The notes beneath the pieces were generated by a model. That model was not told the DNA's origin. It did not search any database and was given only the letters and a program-made list of their open reading frames with translations. Shown in pieces: positions 31,830 through 40,593 of a stretch of DNA of 64,000 bases. The DNA comes from DATFQI01 sp963831105 (GTDB lineage: Bacteria; Actinomycetota; Thermoleophilia; Solirubrobacterales; Solirubrobacteraceae), in NCBI GenBank assembly GCA_963831105.1, contig CAWHOS010000009.1, forward strand, positions 594,585-658,584, written 5' to 3'. The position numbers were made by a program, and so were the translations under genes. Positions within the stretch are counted from its first letter, which is position 1. Every line of letters begins with the position of its first letter.

Positions 31830-32514
31830 TCAGGCGAAGGAGACGGTCAGCGTCCCCAGCGGGTCGAGCTGCACCTCGACCGTGTCGCCCGGCGCGACGC
31901 CGAGCGCCGGCACGACCGAGCCGCAGATGACCACCTCGCCGGCGCGCAGCGTCTCGCCGGCCTCGCCGACGACGGTCGCGACGTGGCAGCGCGAGGTCGA
32001 CGGGGTCGCCGGTCGCCTCGGTGGCGTCGGCGGTGGCCGCCGCCTCGTCGCCGTTCTGGAGCACGCGCGCGGAGACGCCGCCGGCGGTCGCGCCCTCGAC
32101 GAGCGGGCCGAGCAGCACGTGGCGCTGGAAGATGTCGGCCGCGAGGATCGCCTCGGGGTCGTCGGCGTCGGGGTCCAGGTCGACGAGCTCGATCGCGACG
32201 CCGAGGCCGGCGATCGCCGCCTCGGCGTCCTCGCGCGAGGCGCCGGGCGCGAGGTCGGCGCCCATGTGCACGGCGATCTCCGGCTCGAGCTTCGCGTTGC
32301 CCCAGCCGTCCAGCGACACGGTGCCGCCGTCGTCGACGCGCGCGCCCGCGAGCAGGTAGCCGACCAGCGGCGCGTCGGTGCCGAGCTTCTTCATCGCCGC
32401 CGGCACGCCCATGCCGAGCTTCCAGCCCAGCGACGCCTCACCGTCCTGGAGCCGCTGCGCTCGCTGGGTCAGCTGCGCGAGCATGCCGCGCTCGATCCTC
32501 GGGTCCCTTGCCAT
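31830..32514 (-). CDS. Fumarylacetoacetate-hydrolase-fold protein (2-keto-4-pentenoate hydratase-like), frameshifted
   Basis: About 227 aa restored, from ATG 32514. N-terminal ASLGWKLGMGVPAAMKKLGTDAPLVGYLLAGARV and the ligand motif AKLEPEIAVHMG (Glu, metal/substrate loop) match the hydratase/decarboxylase branch (MhpD/HpcG). The C-terminal part (HVATVVGEAGETLRAGEVVICGSVVPALGVAPGDTVEVQLDPLGTLTV) is in another frame; one extra base around 31,986-31,991 accounts for it. These enzymes act on 2-keto-alkenoates in aromatic breakdown; no other pathway gene is adjacent. Confidence 0.82.
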
Positions 32515-32556
32515 GGCGCGCGATTCTGCCACGGCAAGGGCAGGGGGTCGCGATCG

Positions 32557-32958
32557 TCAGGTGATCTCGAGGAAGCGGACCGAGACGTCGCCGAGGCGGA
32601 TCTCGTCGCCGTGCGCGAGCACGGCCTCGCCGACCCGCTCGCCGTTGACGAGGATGCCGTTGAGGCTGCGGTCGTCGAGCACCACGACCACGTCGCCGCG
32701 CGTGGCGACCACGGCGTGGCGGCGGGAGACGGACAGGTGCTCGAGCATCACGTCCGCGGCCGGTGAGCGGCCGAGGCGCAGCGGCTTGGTCCCGATGTCG
32801 ATGACGACGAGCTCATCACCGTCCTCCACGGCGAGGTAGCGGCCGGAGGAGAGGCGAGGAACGGTGAACGCGCGGCGGCGGTCGCGGTCGCTGGTGTGCG
32901 GGAGGTGGTCGGCGACGAGGGTCGGCGCGTCGGTGGGATGAGCGAGGAGGGTGGGCAT
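32557..32958 (-). CDS. FHA-domain protein
   Basis: 133 aa from ATG 32958. The forkhead-associated fold occupies residues about 45-130, with PLRLGRSPAADVMLEHLSVSRRHAVV (conserved Gly-Arg, Ser, Arg-His) and DRSLNGILVNGERV. It should bind phosphothreonine peptides, often made by Ser/Thr kinases, none of which lies in the window. A short unstructured N-terminus precedes it. Confidence 0.85.
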   Translation of the reverse strand: MPTLLAHPTDAPTLVADHLPHTSDRDRRRAFTVPRLSSGRYLAVEDGDELVVIDIGTKPLRLGRSPAADVMLEHLSVSRRHAVVATRGDVVVVLDDRSLNGILVNGERVGEAVLAHGDEIRLGDVSVRFLEIT

Positions 32959-33051
32959 GGAGGGCAGTCTCCCGGCCGAATCCAAGCGCTCCCTAAGCGC
33001 GCCCATAGAAGTTCCTGAGTCCGCGGCCGCCGCAGCGGGCAGTGCCACCGC

Positions 33052-34008
33052 ATGCGGATCCTCGTAACCGGCGCGCGCGGCAAGGTCGGCTCCGCCACCG
33101 TCGCCAACCTGATCGACGCCGGCCACGACGTCACGGCGCTCGACGTCGGGCGCCCCCGTCTTCGAGGCGCCCGAGCCCGGCGCGCCGGCCTACATGCAGG
33201 CCGACCTCGCCGACGCGGGCGACGCGTTCGCCGCCGTCCGCGGCCACGACGCCGTCATCCACTCCGCCGCGATCCCGGAGCCGACGCGCAACCCGCCGCA
33301 CGTCGTCTTCCGCAACAACCTGATGGCGACGTTCAACGTGATCGAGGCCGCCGTGCGCTTCGGCGTCCCGCGCGTCGTGAACGTCTCGAGCGAGACCGTG
33401 CCGGGCTTCTTCTTCCCCGAGCGCGAGTTCCTGCCCGACTACGCGCCGGTCGACGAGGAGCACCCGATCCGCCCGCAGGACCCGTACGCGATCCCAAGCA
33501 CTTCGGCGAGCAGCTGATGGACGCCGCGGTGCGCCGCTCCGACCTCACCGGCGTCTCGATCCGCCCGAGCTGGGTGCAGTGGGAGGGCAACTACGCCCGC
33601 AACCTCTCCCCCGCGCTGCGCGACCCGGAGGGCCGCCCGTCGGCGAGCCTGTGGGCCTACATCGACGCCTACGACCTGGCCGACGCCCTGCGGCTCGGCG
33701 CCGAGCGCGACACGCCGGGCCACGAGGTCGTCTACATCGCCTCCCCGGACAACCACGCCAACCGCCCGCTCGCGGAGCTCGTCCGCCACCACCACGGCGA
33801 CGAGATCGAGCTGCGCGAGCTCGACCGCGAGGACGCGTCGGGGATCTCGATCCGCAAGGCGCGCGAGCTGCTCGGCTACGACCCGAGCCGCTCGTGGCGC
33901 GACTACCTCACCGACGACGGCGAGCTGCGCCCCGAGGCCGCCGAGCGGCTCGAGCGCGAGCGAGACGGGCATCCAGCGCGGCCGCGCGCTCACGGGGTAG
34001 TCGGCTGA
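33052..34008 (+). CDS. NAD-dependent epimerase/dehydratase-like protein, frameshifted
   Basis: About 315 aa restored from ATG 33052. Rossmann motif ILVTGARGKVGSATVANLIDAGHDVTALD at the N-terminus; then in another frame APVFEAPEPGAPAYMQADLAD and IHSAAIPEPTRNPPHVVFRNNLMATFNVIEAA, VVNVSSETVPGFF, and after a second break QLMDAAVRRSDLTGVSIRPSWVQWEGNYARNL. It is an extended-SDR NAD(P)-binding enzyme. Breaks: near C33151 (GGGCG, one extra C) and near 33,493 (one base lost in ATCTCCAAG). The true stop may be TAG at 33,998 if a third extra base lies near 33,970. It overlaps FtsH convergently. Confidence 0.8.
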   Translation: MRILVTGARGKVGSATVANLIDAGHDVTALDVGRPRLRGARARRAGLHAGRPRRRGRRVRRRPRPRRRHPLRRDPGADAQPAARRLPQQPDGDVQRDRGRRALRRPARRERLERDRAGLLLPRARVPARLRAGRRGAPDPPAGPVRDPKHFGEQLMDAAVRRSDLTGVSIRPSWVQWEGNYARNLSPALRDPEGRPSASLWAYIDAYDLADALRLGAERDTPGHEVVYIASPDNHANRPLAELVRHHHGDEIELRELDREDASGISIRKARELLGYDPSRSWRDYLTDDGELRPEAAERLERERDGHPARPRAHGVVG

Positions 34009-35992
34009 GGAGGCGGCGATGGATGCCGGGCCCACCCGCCCGGCGCCGTCGACGGCGCGCGCCTCGCGGTGCACGCCCGCGGCCACGTAGGCGTCGGGCT
34101 CGTCGAGCGTCTCGGCCTCGAGCAGCGCGGCGGTCAGCGAGTCGAGCTTGGCGCGGTGCTCGGTCAGCAGCCGCGTCACCTCGGCGTGCGCGGCGTCGAC
34201 GATCCGCCGCACCTCGCGGTCGACGATCTCGCTGCGTGGCCTCGGAGACCTCCGAGGAGCCCGGCAGCAGCGGGCCCTGAGCGGTCGGAGGGGAGCACGG
34301 CGATCGGCCCGATCGACTCGCTCATCCCCCAGCGCCCGACCATCTGGCGCGCGATCGCGGTCAGCTGCTGGATGTCGGACTCCGCGCCGGCGGTGATCGT
34401 CCCGTAGACGATCTCCTCCGCGACGCGGCCGCCGAGCGCGACCTTGATCTTGCTCAGCAGGTAGGACTCCTCGTAGTTGGACTTCTCGACGTCGGGCGCC
34501 GAGAGCGTCACGCCGAGCGCCATCCCGCGCGGGATGATCGAGACCTTGCGCACCGGGTCCGCGCCCGGGGTGAGCATGCCGACCAGCGCGTGGCCGGACT
34601 CGTGGTAGGCGGTGCGGCGGCGGTCGTCCTCGGAGAGCACGACCGAGCGCGGCGCGCCGAGGATGATCTTCTCCAGCGCGTCGGTGAAGTCCGCGCGCTG
34701 GACGCGCTCGTGGTCGCGCCTGGCGGCCAGCAGCGCCGCCTCGTTGGCGAGGTTGGCCAGGTCGGCGCCGACCATGCCGGGCGTGCTCGCCGCGAGCCCG
34801 TCGAGGTCGACGTCCTCGTCGAGCGGCATCCCGCGCGTGTGCACCTCGAGGATCTGGCGGCGGCCGTCCTTGTCGGGCGGCGGCACCGTCACGCGGCGGT
34901 CGAAGCGGCCCGGGCGCAGCAGCGCCTGGTCGAGGATCTCCGGCCGGTTCGTCGCCCCGAGCACGATCACGGCCTCGCCGGACTCGAAGCCGTCCATCTC
35001 CGTGAGGATCTGGTTGAGCGTCTGCTCGCGCTCGTCGTTGCCGCCGGAGAACGGCGAGGAGCCGGCGGTGCGCGAGCGGCCGATGGCGTCGAGCTCGTCG
35101 ATGAAGATGATCGCGGGCGAGGCCTCCTTGGCCTGCTTGAAGAGGTCGCGCACGCGCGAGGCGCCGATGCCGACGATCGCCTCCACGAACTCCGAGGCGG
35201 AGACGGAGAAGAACGGCACGCCGGCCTCGCCCGCGACCGCGCGGGCGAGCAGCGTCTTGCCCGTGCCCGGGCGGCCCGAGAGCAGCACGCCGCGCGGGAT
35301 CTTGCCGCCGAGCCGGCGGTAGCGGTCCGGGTTCTTGAGGTAGTCGACGACCTCCGTGAGCTCGGACTTGGCCTCGTCGATGCCGGCCACGTCGGCGAAC
35401 GTCACGTTGGTGGTGCCGCCCTCGACGCGCCGCGCGCGCGAGCGGCCGAAGTTGCCGAGCGCGCTCATCTGCCCGCCGCCCGCGCGGCGCGCCAGCCAGA
35501 TGAACAGCGCGACGAGCAGGATCACCGGGCCGAAGCCGAGGATGATGTTCATCAGCGTGCCGCGGCCGGGGTTGATCGGCTCGGCGGAGATCTCGACGTT
35601 CTTCTCGCGCAGCGCGGCGTCGAGCTCGTCGGTGTTGGCGAACGTCGGGATCTCCGTGTCGAAGTTCTTGGCCGGCTCCGCGTCCTTGTCGTCGGGCGGG
35701 TAGTTGATCTCCTTCTTGAGCTCGCCCGAGACGGTCTCGCCGGTCGAGGAGATCTTGGTGACGTTGCCGTCGTCGACCTGGCGAGAGGAACTCGGGGCTG
35801 TAGGGGATCCGGACCGAGCGCTCCTTGCCCGGCGCGAACAGCGCCACGCTGAGGTAGTTGAGCGCGAGCAGGACGAGGACGATCACCCAGAAGCGCGGCC
35901 GCACCCGGCGGGCGCTTCTCGCCCGCGCGCTGCGCCGGGCGGGCGCCGCCCGGCGGCGCGGCCGGCGACTCGCGTGGTGGGGCCTCGGCCAT
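33990..35992 (-). CDS. ftsH: ATP-dependent zinc metalloprotease FtsH, several frameshifts
   Basis: Restored length about 665 aa. N-terminal cytoplasmic tail, TM1 (FWVIVLVLLALNYLSVALF), periplasmic domain, TM2 (ILGFGPVILLVALFIWLARR), then AAA+ with Walker A GRPGTGKTLLAR, Walker B IIFIDELDAIGR, SRH DQALLRPGRFDRR, and the protease HESGHALVG. It degrades membrane and short-lived cytosolic proteins. The frame breaks near 35,927, 35,781, 34,271, 34,231 and probably 34,060; most are fixed by deleting one C between Gs. With the last fix the end reads PPPQPTTP and stops at 33,990-33,992. The core is uninterrupted, so errors, not decay, are likely. Confidence 0.93.
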
Positions 35993-36028
35993 GGACGGAT
36001 TCTGGCAGGCTGCCTCTAGGATCGGGCG

Positions 36029-37384
36029 ATGCCGATCGATCGCGGACGCCTGTCCGCCCTGCTGGCGCGCGAGGCCGAGGCGTTCGCCGCCGCGCGGCCG
36101 CGGTCGCGCGCCCTCTTCGAGCGCGCCGGCGGCACGCTGCTCGGCGGCGTCCCGATGCCGTGGATGATGCTCTGGGCCGGCGGCTTCCCCGTGTTCGCGC
36201 GCGAGGCCTCGGGCGCGCGGATCGTGGACGTCGACGGGCACGAGTACGTCGACCTCTGCCTGGGCGACACGGGCGCGATGCCCGGCCACGGGCCGCCCGT
36301 GGTCGTCGAGGCGGTGCGCGAGCAGCTCGGCCGCGGGATCACGACGATGCTGCCGACGGAGGACGCGATCGCCGTCGGCGAGGAGCTCGCGCGCCGCTTC
36401 GGGATGGCGCGCTGGCTGTTCACGCTGACCGCCACGGACGCCAACCGGACGGCGCTGCGCGCTCGCCCGCCAGCTCACGGGCCGCCCGTTCGTGCTCGTG
36501 TTCAGCTACTGCTACCACGGCTCCGTCGACGAGGCGTTCGCCGTCGCGGGCGATGACGGGGTCACCCACGCGCGCGAGGGCAACGTCGGCCCGCCGGTCG
36601 ATCCCGCGCAGACGACGCGGGCGATCGAGTTCAACGACCTCGCGGCGCTCGAGGCGGCGCTCGCCGACGGGCTCGTGGCCTGCGTGCTGGCCGAGCCCGC
36701 CATGACCAACATGGGGATCGTCCTCCCCGAGGACGGCTACCACGAGCGCGCTGCGCGAGCTCACGCGCGCCGCCGGGACGCTGCTGATCATCGACGAGAC
36801 GCACACGTTCTCCGCCGGCCCGGGCGGCTGCACCGCGGCCTGGGGGCTGGAGCCCGACCTGCTGACGATCGGCAAGGCGATCGGCAGCGGCGTCCCGTCC
36901 GGCGCGCTCGGGCTCTCCGGGCGGATCGGGGACGCGCTGCTCGCCGACCCCGACGCCGACTACGAGGACACGGGCGGCGTCGGCGGGACGCTGGCCGGCA
37001 ACGCGCTGTCGTCGGCCGCGATGCGCGCGACGCTCGAGCACGTGCTCACCGAGGAGGCGTTCGCCCACACCGTGCCGCTCGCCGAGCGCTTCGCGGCGGG
37101 CGTCGAGCGAGGTGATCGCGCGCCACGGGCTGCCGTGGCACGTGACGCAGCTCGGCTGCCGCGCCGAGTACGGCTTCACCGCGCCGCCCCCGCGCAACGG
37201 CACCGAGGCCCACGCGGCGACCGACCACGAGCTCGAGCGCTACCTGCACCTGTACGCGCTCAACCGCGGCGTGATGATCACGCCGTTCCACAACATGGCG
37301 CTGATGTCGCCGGCCACGACCGCGGCCGACGTGGACCGTCACACCGAGGTGTTCGCGGAGGCCGTGGCGGAGCTGCTGGCCTGA
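36029..37384 (+). CDS. Class III aminotransferase (glutamate-1-semialdehyde aminomutase-like), frameshifted
   Basis: About 451 aa restored from ATG 36029. Features: ARIVDVDGHEYVDLCLGDTGAMPGHGPP, the cofactor Asp in LLIIDETHTFSAGPGG, Schiff-base Lys in LLTIGKAIGSGVPSGALG and GGTLAGNALSSAA. This is fold-type I class III (omega-aminotransferase/GSA-aminomutase branch). Deleting C36460, C36749 and C37108 (each between two Gs) gives one continuous frame, strong evidence that the breaks are artefacts. The ATG of the next gene overlaps its stop (TGATG). Confidence 0.87.
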
Positions 37385-37941
37385 TGCGGGTGCTCGCGCT
37401 CGCCGACCAGCGCCCGCCGCTGGACCCGGCGCTGATGGCGAAGAAGCTGCACGTCGACGCCGTGGTCCTGCTCGGCGACCTCGACCGGGCGTGGATCGAG
37501 TCGCTGCGGATGTCGCGGATCCCGCGCATCGGCGTGCACGGCAACCACGACCCGTCCGACCTGCTGAACGAGCTCGAGGTCGAGGACCTGCACGGGCGCC
37601 GCACCTCGATGCACGGGCTCTCGGTGGCGGGCTTCGAGGGCTGCGTGAAGTACGGCCGCGGCGGCCCGCACCAGTACACGCAGCGCGAGGCCACGAAGCT
37701 CGCGAGCAAGCTGCCGGCCGCCGACGTGCTGATCGCCCACTGCCCGCCCGCGGGCATCAACGACGACCCCGACGACCCCGCGCACGTCGGCTTCGAAGGC
37801 CTGCGCGACTGGGTCGAGCGCCACCGCCCGCGGCACGTCCTGCACGGCCACGTCCACCCGATGCCGGGCTCGGTCATCGAGCGCTTCGGCGACACCCGGG
37901 TGCACTGGGTGCAGGGCGCGAAGGTGCTGCGGCTCGACTAG
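37384..37941 (+). CDS. Metallophosphoesterase
   Basis: 185 aa, small calcineurin-fold enzyme. Metal-site motifs: VVLLGDLDRAW (GD), GVHGNHDPSDLL (GNHD), and HCPP...HVLHGHVHP (GHxH). The usual first D-x-H motif is altered (ALADQRPP), so metal binding may be partly different. It is coupled to the aminotransferase by TGATG. Likely hydrolyses a phosphodiester or phosphomonoester; substrate unknown. Confidence 0.85.
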   Translation: MRVLALADQRPPLDPALMAKKLHVDAVVLLGDLDRAWIESLRMSRIPRIGVHGNHDPSDLLNELEVEDLHGRRTSMHGLSVAGFEGCVKYGRGGPHQYTQREATKLASKLPAADVLIAHCPPAGINDDPDDPAHVGFEGLRDWVERHRPRHVLHGHVHPMPGSVIERFGDTRVHWVQGAKVLRLD

Positions 37942-38602
37942 GCGGTCCGGAGTCCAGGTTCGGCCGTCGACGAGGCCGCCGAGGCCGTTCCAGGCGAAGT
38001 TCATCAGCACGAGCGCGACGCGCTCGACGGGCTCCTCCGGATGCTCGCCCCACCACACGGCGAGCGACTCGCCGGCGCCCATCAGCGCGCGCGCGAGCTG
38101 GTCGCCGACCGCGAGCGTGGAGGTGTCCAGGCCCTCGGCGGCGGCCGCCCGGCGCAGCAGCTCGGCGATCAGCTGCGGAGAGCTCGCGCCGCACGCCGGC
38201 GCCCTCCTGCGCGAACGGGCCGGTGCCCTGCGTGACCTCGCCGAGCAGGATCGCCCACGAGTCGCGCTCGCGTTCGACGAACGTGAAGACCGCGAGCAGG
38301 CCGTGCCAGAGCTGCTGGTCGGGCGCGGCGCTCGTGTCCACGCCGTCGCGCAGCGCCGCGAGCAGCCGCGCGCGGGCGCGCTGCATGCAGGCCCGGTAGA
38401 GCCCCTCCTTGGAGCCGAAGTACGCGTAGACCATGGGCTTGGTGATCCCGGACGCCTCGGCGATCGCGTCCACCGATGCCGCGTGGAAGCCGCGCGCGGC
38501 GAACGCGCGCTCGGCGGCCTCGAGCATCTGCTGCTCGCGCACCTCCCGCGGCACCTTCCGCGTTCCGCGTGTGTGCGACCTCACGGTTGGGGTATGAGCC
38601 AT
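37938..38602 (-). CDS. TetR-family regulator, frameshifted
   Basis: About 220 aa restored from ATG 38602 (GTG 38620 is also in frame). N-terminal HTH: VREQQMLEAAERAFAARGFHAASVDAIAEASGITKPMVYAYFGSKEGLYRACM. After RRELS the frame shifts near 38,175 (one extra C) and continues SQLIAELLRRAAAAEGLDTSTLAVGDQLARALMGAGESLAVWWGEHPEEPVERVALVLMNFAWNGLGGLVDG. The end is uncertain: the present frame has no nearby stop, and another single-base change around 37,950 would end it at the CTAG shared with the metallophosphoesterase stop. It probably controls the divergent membrane-protein gene. Confidence 0.83.
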
Positions 38603-38612
38603 GGCGGATATA

Positions 38613-38639
38613 TTACCCACCGTAACTTACTGGCGGTAA
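38613..38639. promoter_or_regulatory. Tandem TetR operator
   Basis: Two copies of TTAC-N5-GTAA (38613-38625 and 38627-38639) lie one base apart in the gap between the tetR start and the plus-strand gene. AT-rich flanks (TATATTA) may be the tetR -10. The arrangement suggests two repressor dimers. Confidence 0.65.
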
Positions 38640-38658
38640 CTTCCGGGAGGAACTTCAA

Positions 38659-40593
38659 GTGCCGGTATCGACTGACATCTCTGCTGCTGACGGCCATCGC
38701 CGTGCTGCTCGTCGCCGCGCGGCCGCGGCCCAGGCCCAGGGCGGCGAGAAGGCCGACCCAGCCGGCGGCGCGGCCATCGGCGAGGTCGTCCTCGCCACCG
38801 CGATGGCGGCGATCGTCACCGCGATCGCGCTCGTCGTCGTGCTCGGGCACCGCTCCGGCCGCGTGAAGTTCGTCGGCCGGGCCGCGGGCTACGCCGAGCG
38901 CATGACCGGCGTCCCCGGCTGGGCCTCGCTGCCGCAACGTGTTCGTCGGCGGCGCGCTGCTGGTCGCCGTGATCGGCATGTACTGGGACATCTCCCTGCA
39001 CATCGACAACGGCCGCGACCCCGGGCCGCTCGCCAACCCGGCCCACTACCTGATCCTCTTCGGGCTGTTCGGCGTCTTCGTCGCCGGCCTGCTCGGCATG
39101 GCGCTGCCCGAACCGGGCAAGAAGCCGAGCGCGACCGCCGTCCGGCTCACGGGCGACTGGTACGCGCCGCTCGGCGCCGTGCTGATGACCGCCTGCGCCG
39201 GCTTCGCGCTGTCGGGCTTCCCGCTCGACGACGTCTGGCACCGGCTGTTCGGCCAGGACGTGACGCTCTGGGGCCCGACGCACCTGATGCTGATCGGCGG
39301 CGCCTCGCTGGCGACGCTGGCCGCCGCGATCCTGATCGCCGAGGGCGCCCGCGCGGCGACCAAGTCCGGCCGCGAGCCGGACAAGAGCGCGCCGATCCTG
39401 CGCCGCGCGCTGCTCGCCGGCGCGTTCCTCGTCGGCCTCTCGACCGTCCAGGCCGAGTTCGACTTCTCCGTGCCGCAGTTCCGGCTGCTCTTCCACCCGG
39501 TGCTGCTGATGCTCGCCGCCTCGATCGCGCTCGTGACGGCGCGCATCTGGATCGGCCGCGGCGGCGCGCTGATGGCGGTGTTCGGCTTCCTGCTGATCCG
39601 CGGGCTGCTGACCGGGCTGGTCGGCGGCGTGTGGGGCCAGACGACCCCGCACTTCCCGCTCTACCTCGTCGAGGCGCTGTGCGTCGAGGGCGTCGCGCTG
39701 CTGCTGACGATCCGCCGGCCCGTGCTGTTCGGCGCGGTCTCGGGCGCCGCGATCGGCACCTTCGGCCTCGCGGCCGAGTGGGGCTGGTCGCACGTCTGGA
39801 TGACGATGTCCTGGCCGTCGGCGCTGCTGCCCGAGGCCGTGATCTTCGGGCTCCTGGCCGCCGTCTCCGGCGGCGTGCTCGGCGGCGCCATCGGCCGCGC
39901 GCTCGCCCCGCCGGTCGAGGACCTCGCCCCCTCCCCGCGCTGGGCCGTCGCCGCTCGCGGGCGTCGGGCTGGTCGTCGCGCTCGCGTTCCCGCTGCCGAT
40001 CTCCGAGCCGGAGAACATCAGCGCGCAGGTCAAGCTGACCGAGGTCTCCGGCCCGCCCGAGCGCAAGGTCGACGCCGAGGTGCGGCTCGACCCGGCCGAC
40101 GCGGCCGAGAACGCCGAGTGGTTCAACGCGACCTCGTGGCAGGGCGGCGGCTCGGTCGTCTCGAAGATGCGCGAGGTCTCCCCCGGCGTCTACCGCACGA
40201 CGCGAGCCGATCCCGGTCTACGGCAACTGGAAGGCGACCCTGCGCCTGCACAAGGGCGACGTCGTCGCGGGCCTGCCGATCTTCCTGCCCGAGGACACGG
40301 CGATCCCGGCCAAGGAGGTCCCGGCCGAGGCGCAGATGACGCGCGACTTCGTGCTCGACAAGAAGAACCTCCAGCGAGAGCAGAAGAAGGGCGTGCCGGG
40401 CTTCCTGACCACGCTCGCCTACCTGCTGGTGCTGTTGATCGTGATCGGCATCACCGCCGCGCTCACGATCGGCCTGCGGCGGATGGACCGCGACCGCGAG
40501 CGCCGGCGCGAGGACCAGGAGACCGGGTCGCGCGCGGCGAGCGGCGGCAACGGCGCCGTCACCCCGGCGCGCGAGACCGCCTCCACGGCCTAG
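38659..40593 (+). CDS. Polytopic membrane protein with Ig-like (FixH/YtkA-type) domain, frameshifted
   Basis: About 640 aa restored. GGGAGGA precedes GTG 38659. An alternative frame near 38,665-38,710 gives a good signal-like stretch (LTSLLLTAIAVLLVAA), so two small indels may also lie there. Then about 9 membrane helices (VFVGGALLVAVIGMYWDISLHIDNGRDPGPLANPAHYLILFG ...), a lumenal beta domain (KLTEVSGPPERKVDAEVRLDPAD ... GNWKATLRLHKGD) and a last helix with a basic tail. Extra bases at 38,935, 39,953 and 40,203 break the frame. I have no name for the family; the beta domain resembles copper/oxidase-assembly accessory folds. Confidence 0.7.

Noticed and set aside
33990..37384. Decayed pseudogene block
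   Set aside because: Every break is a single base, the protein sequence between breaks is well conserved, and ftsH is generally needed; sequence error explains it better.
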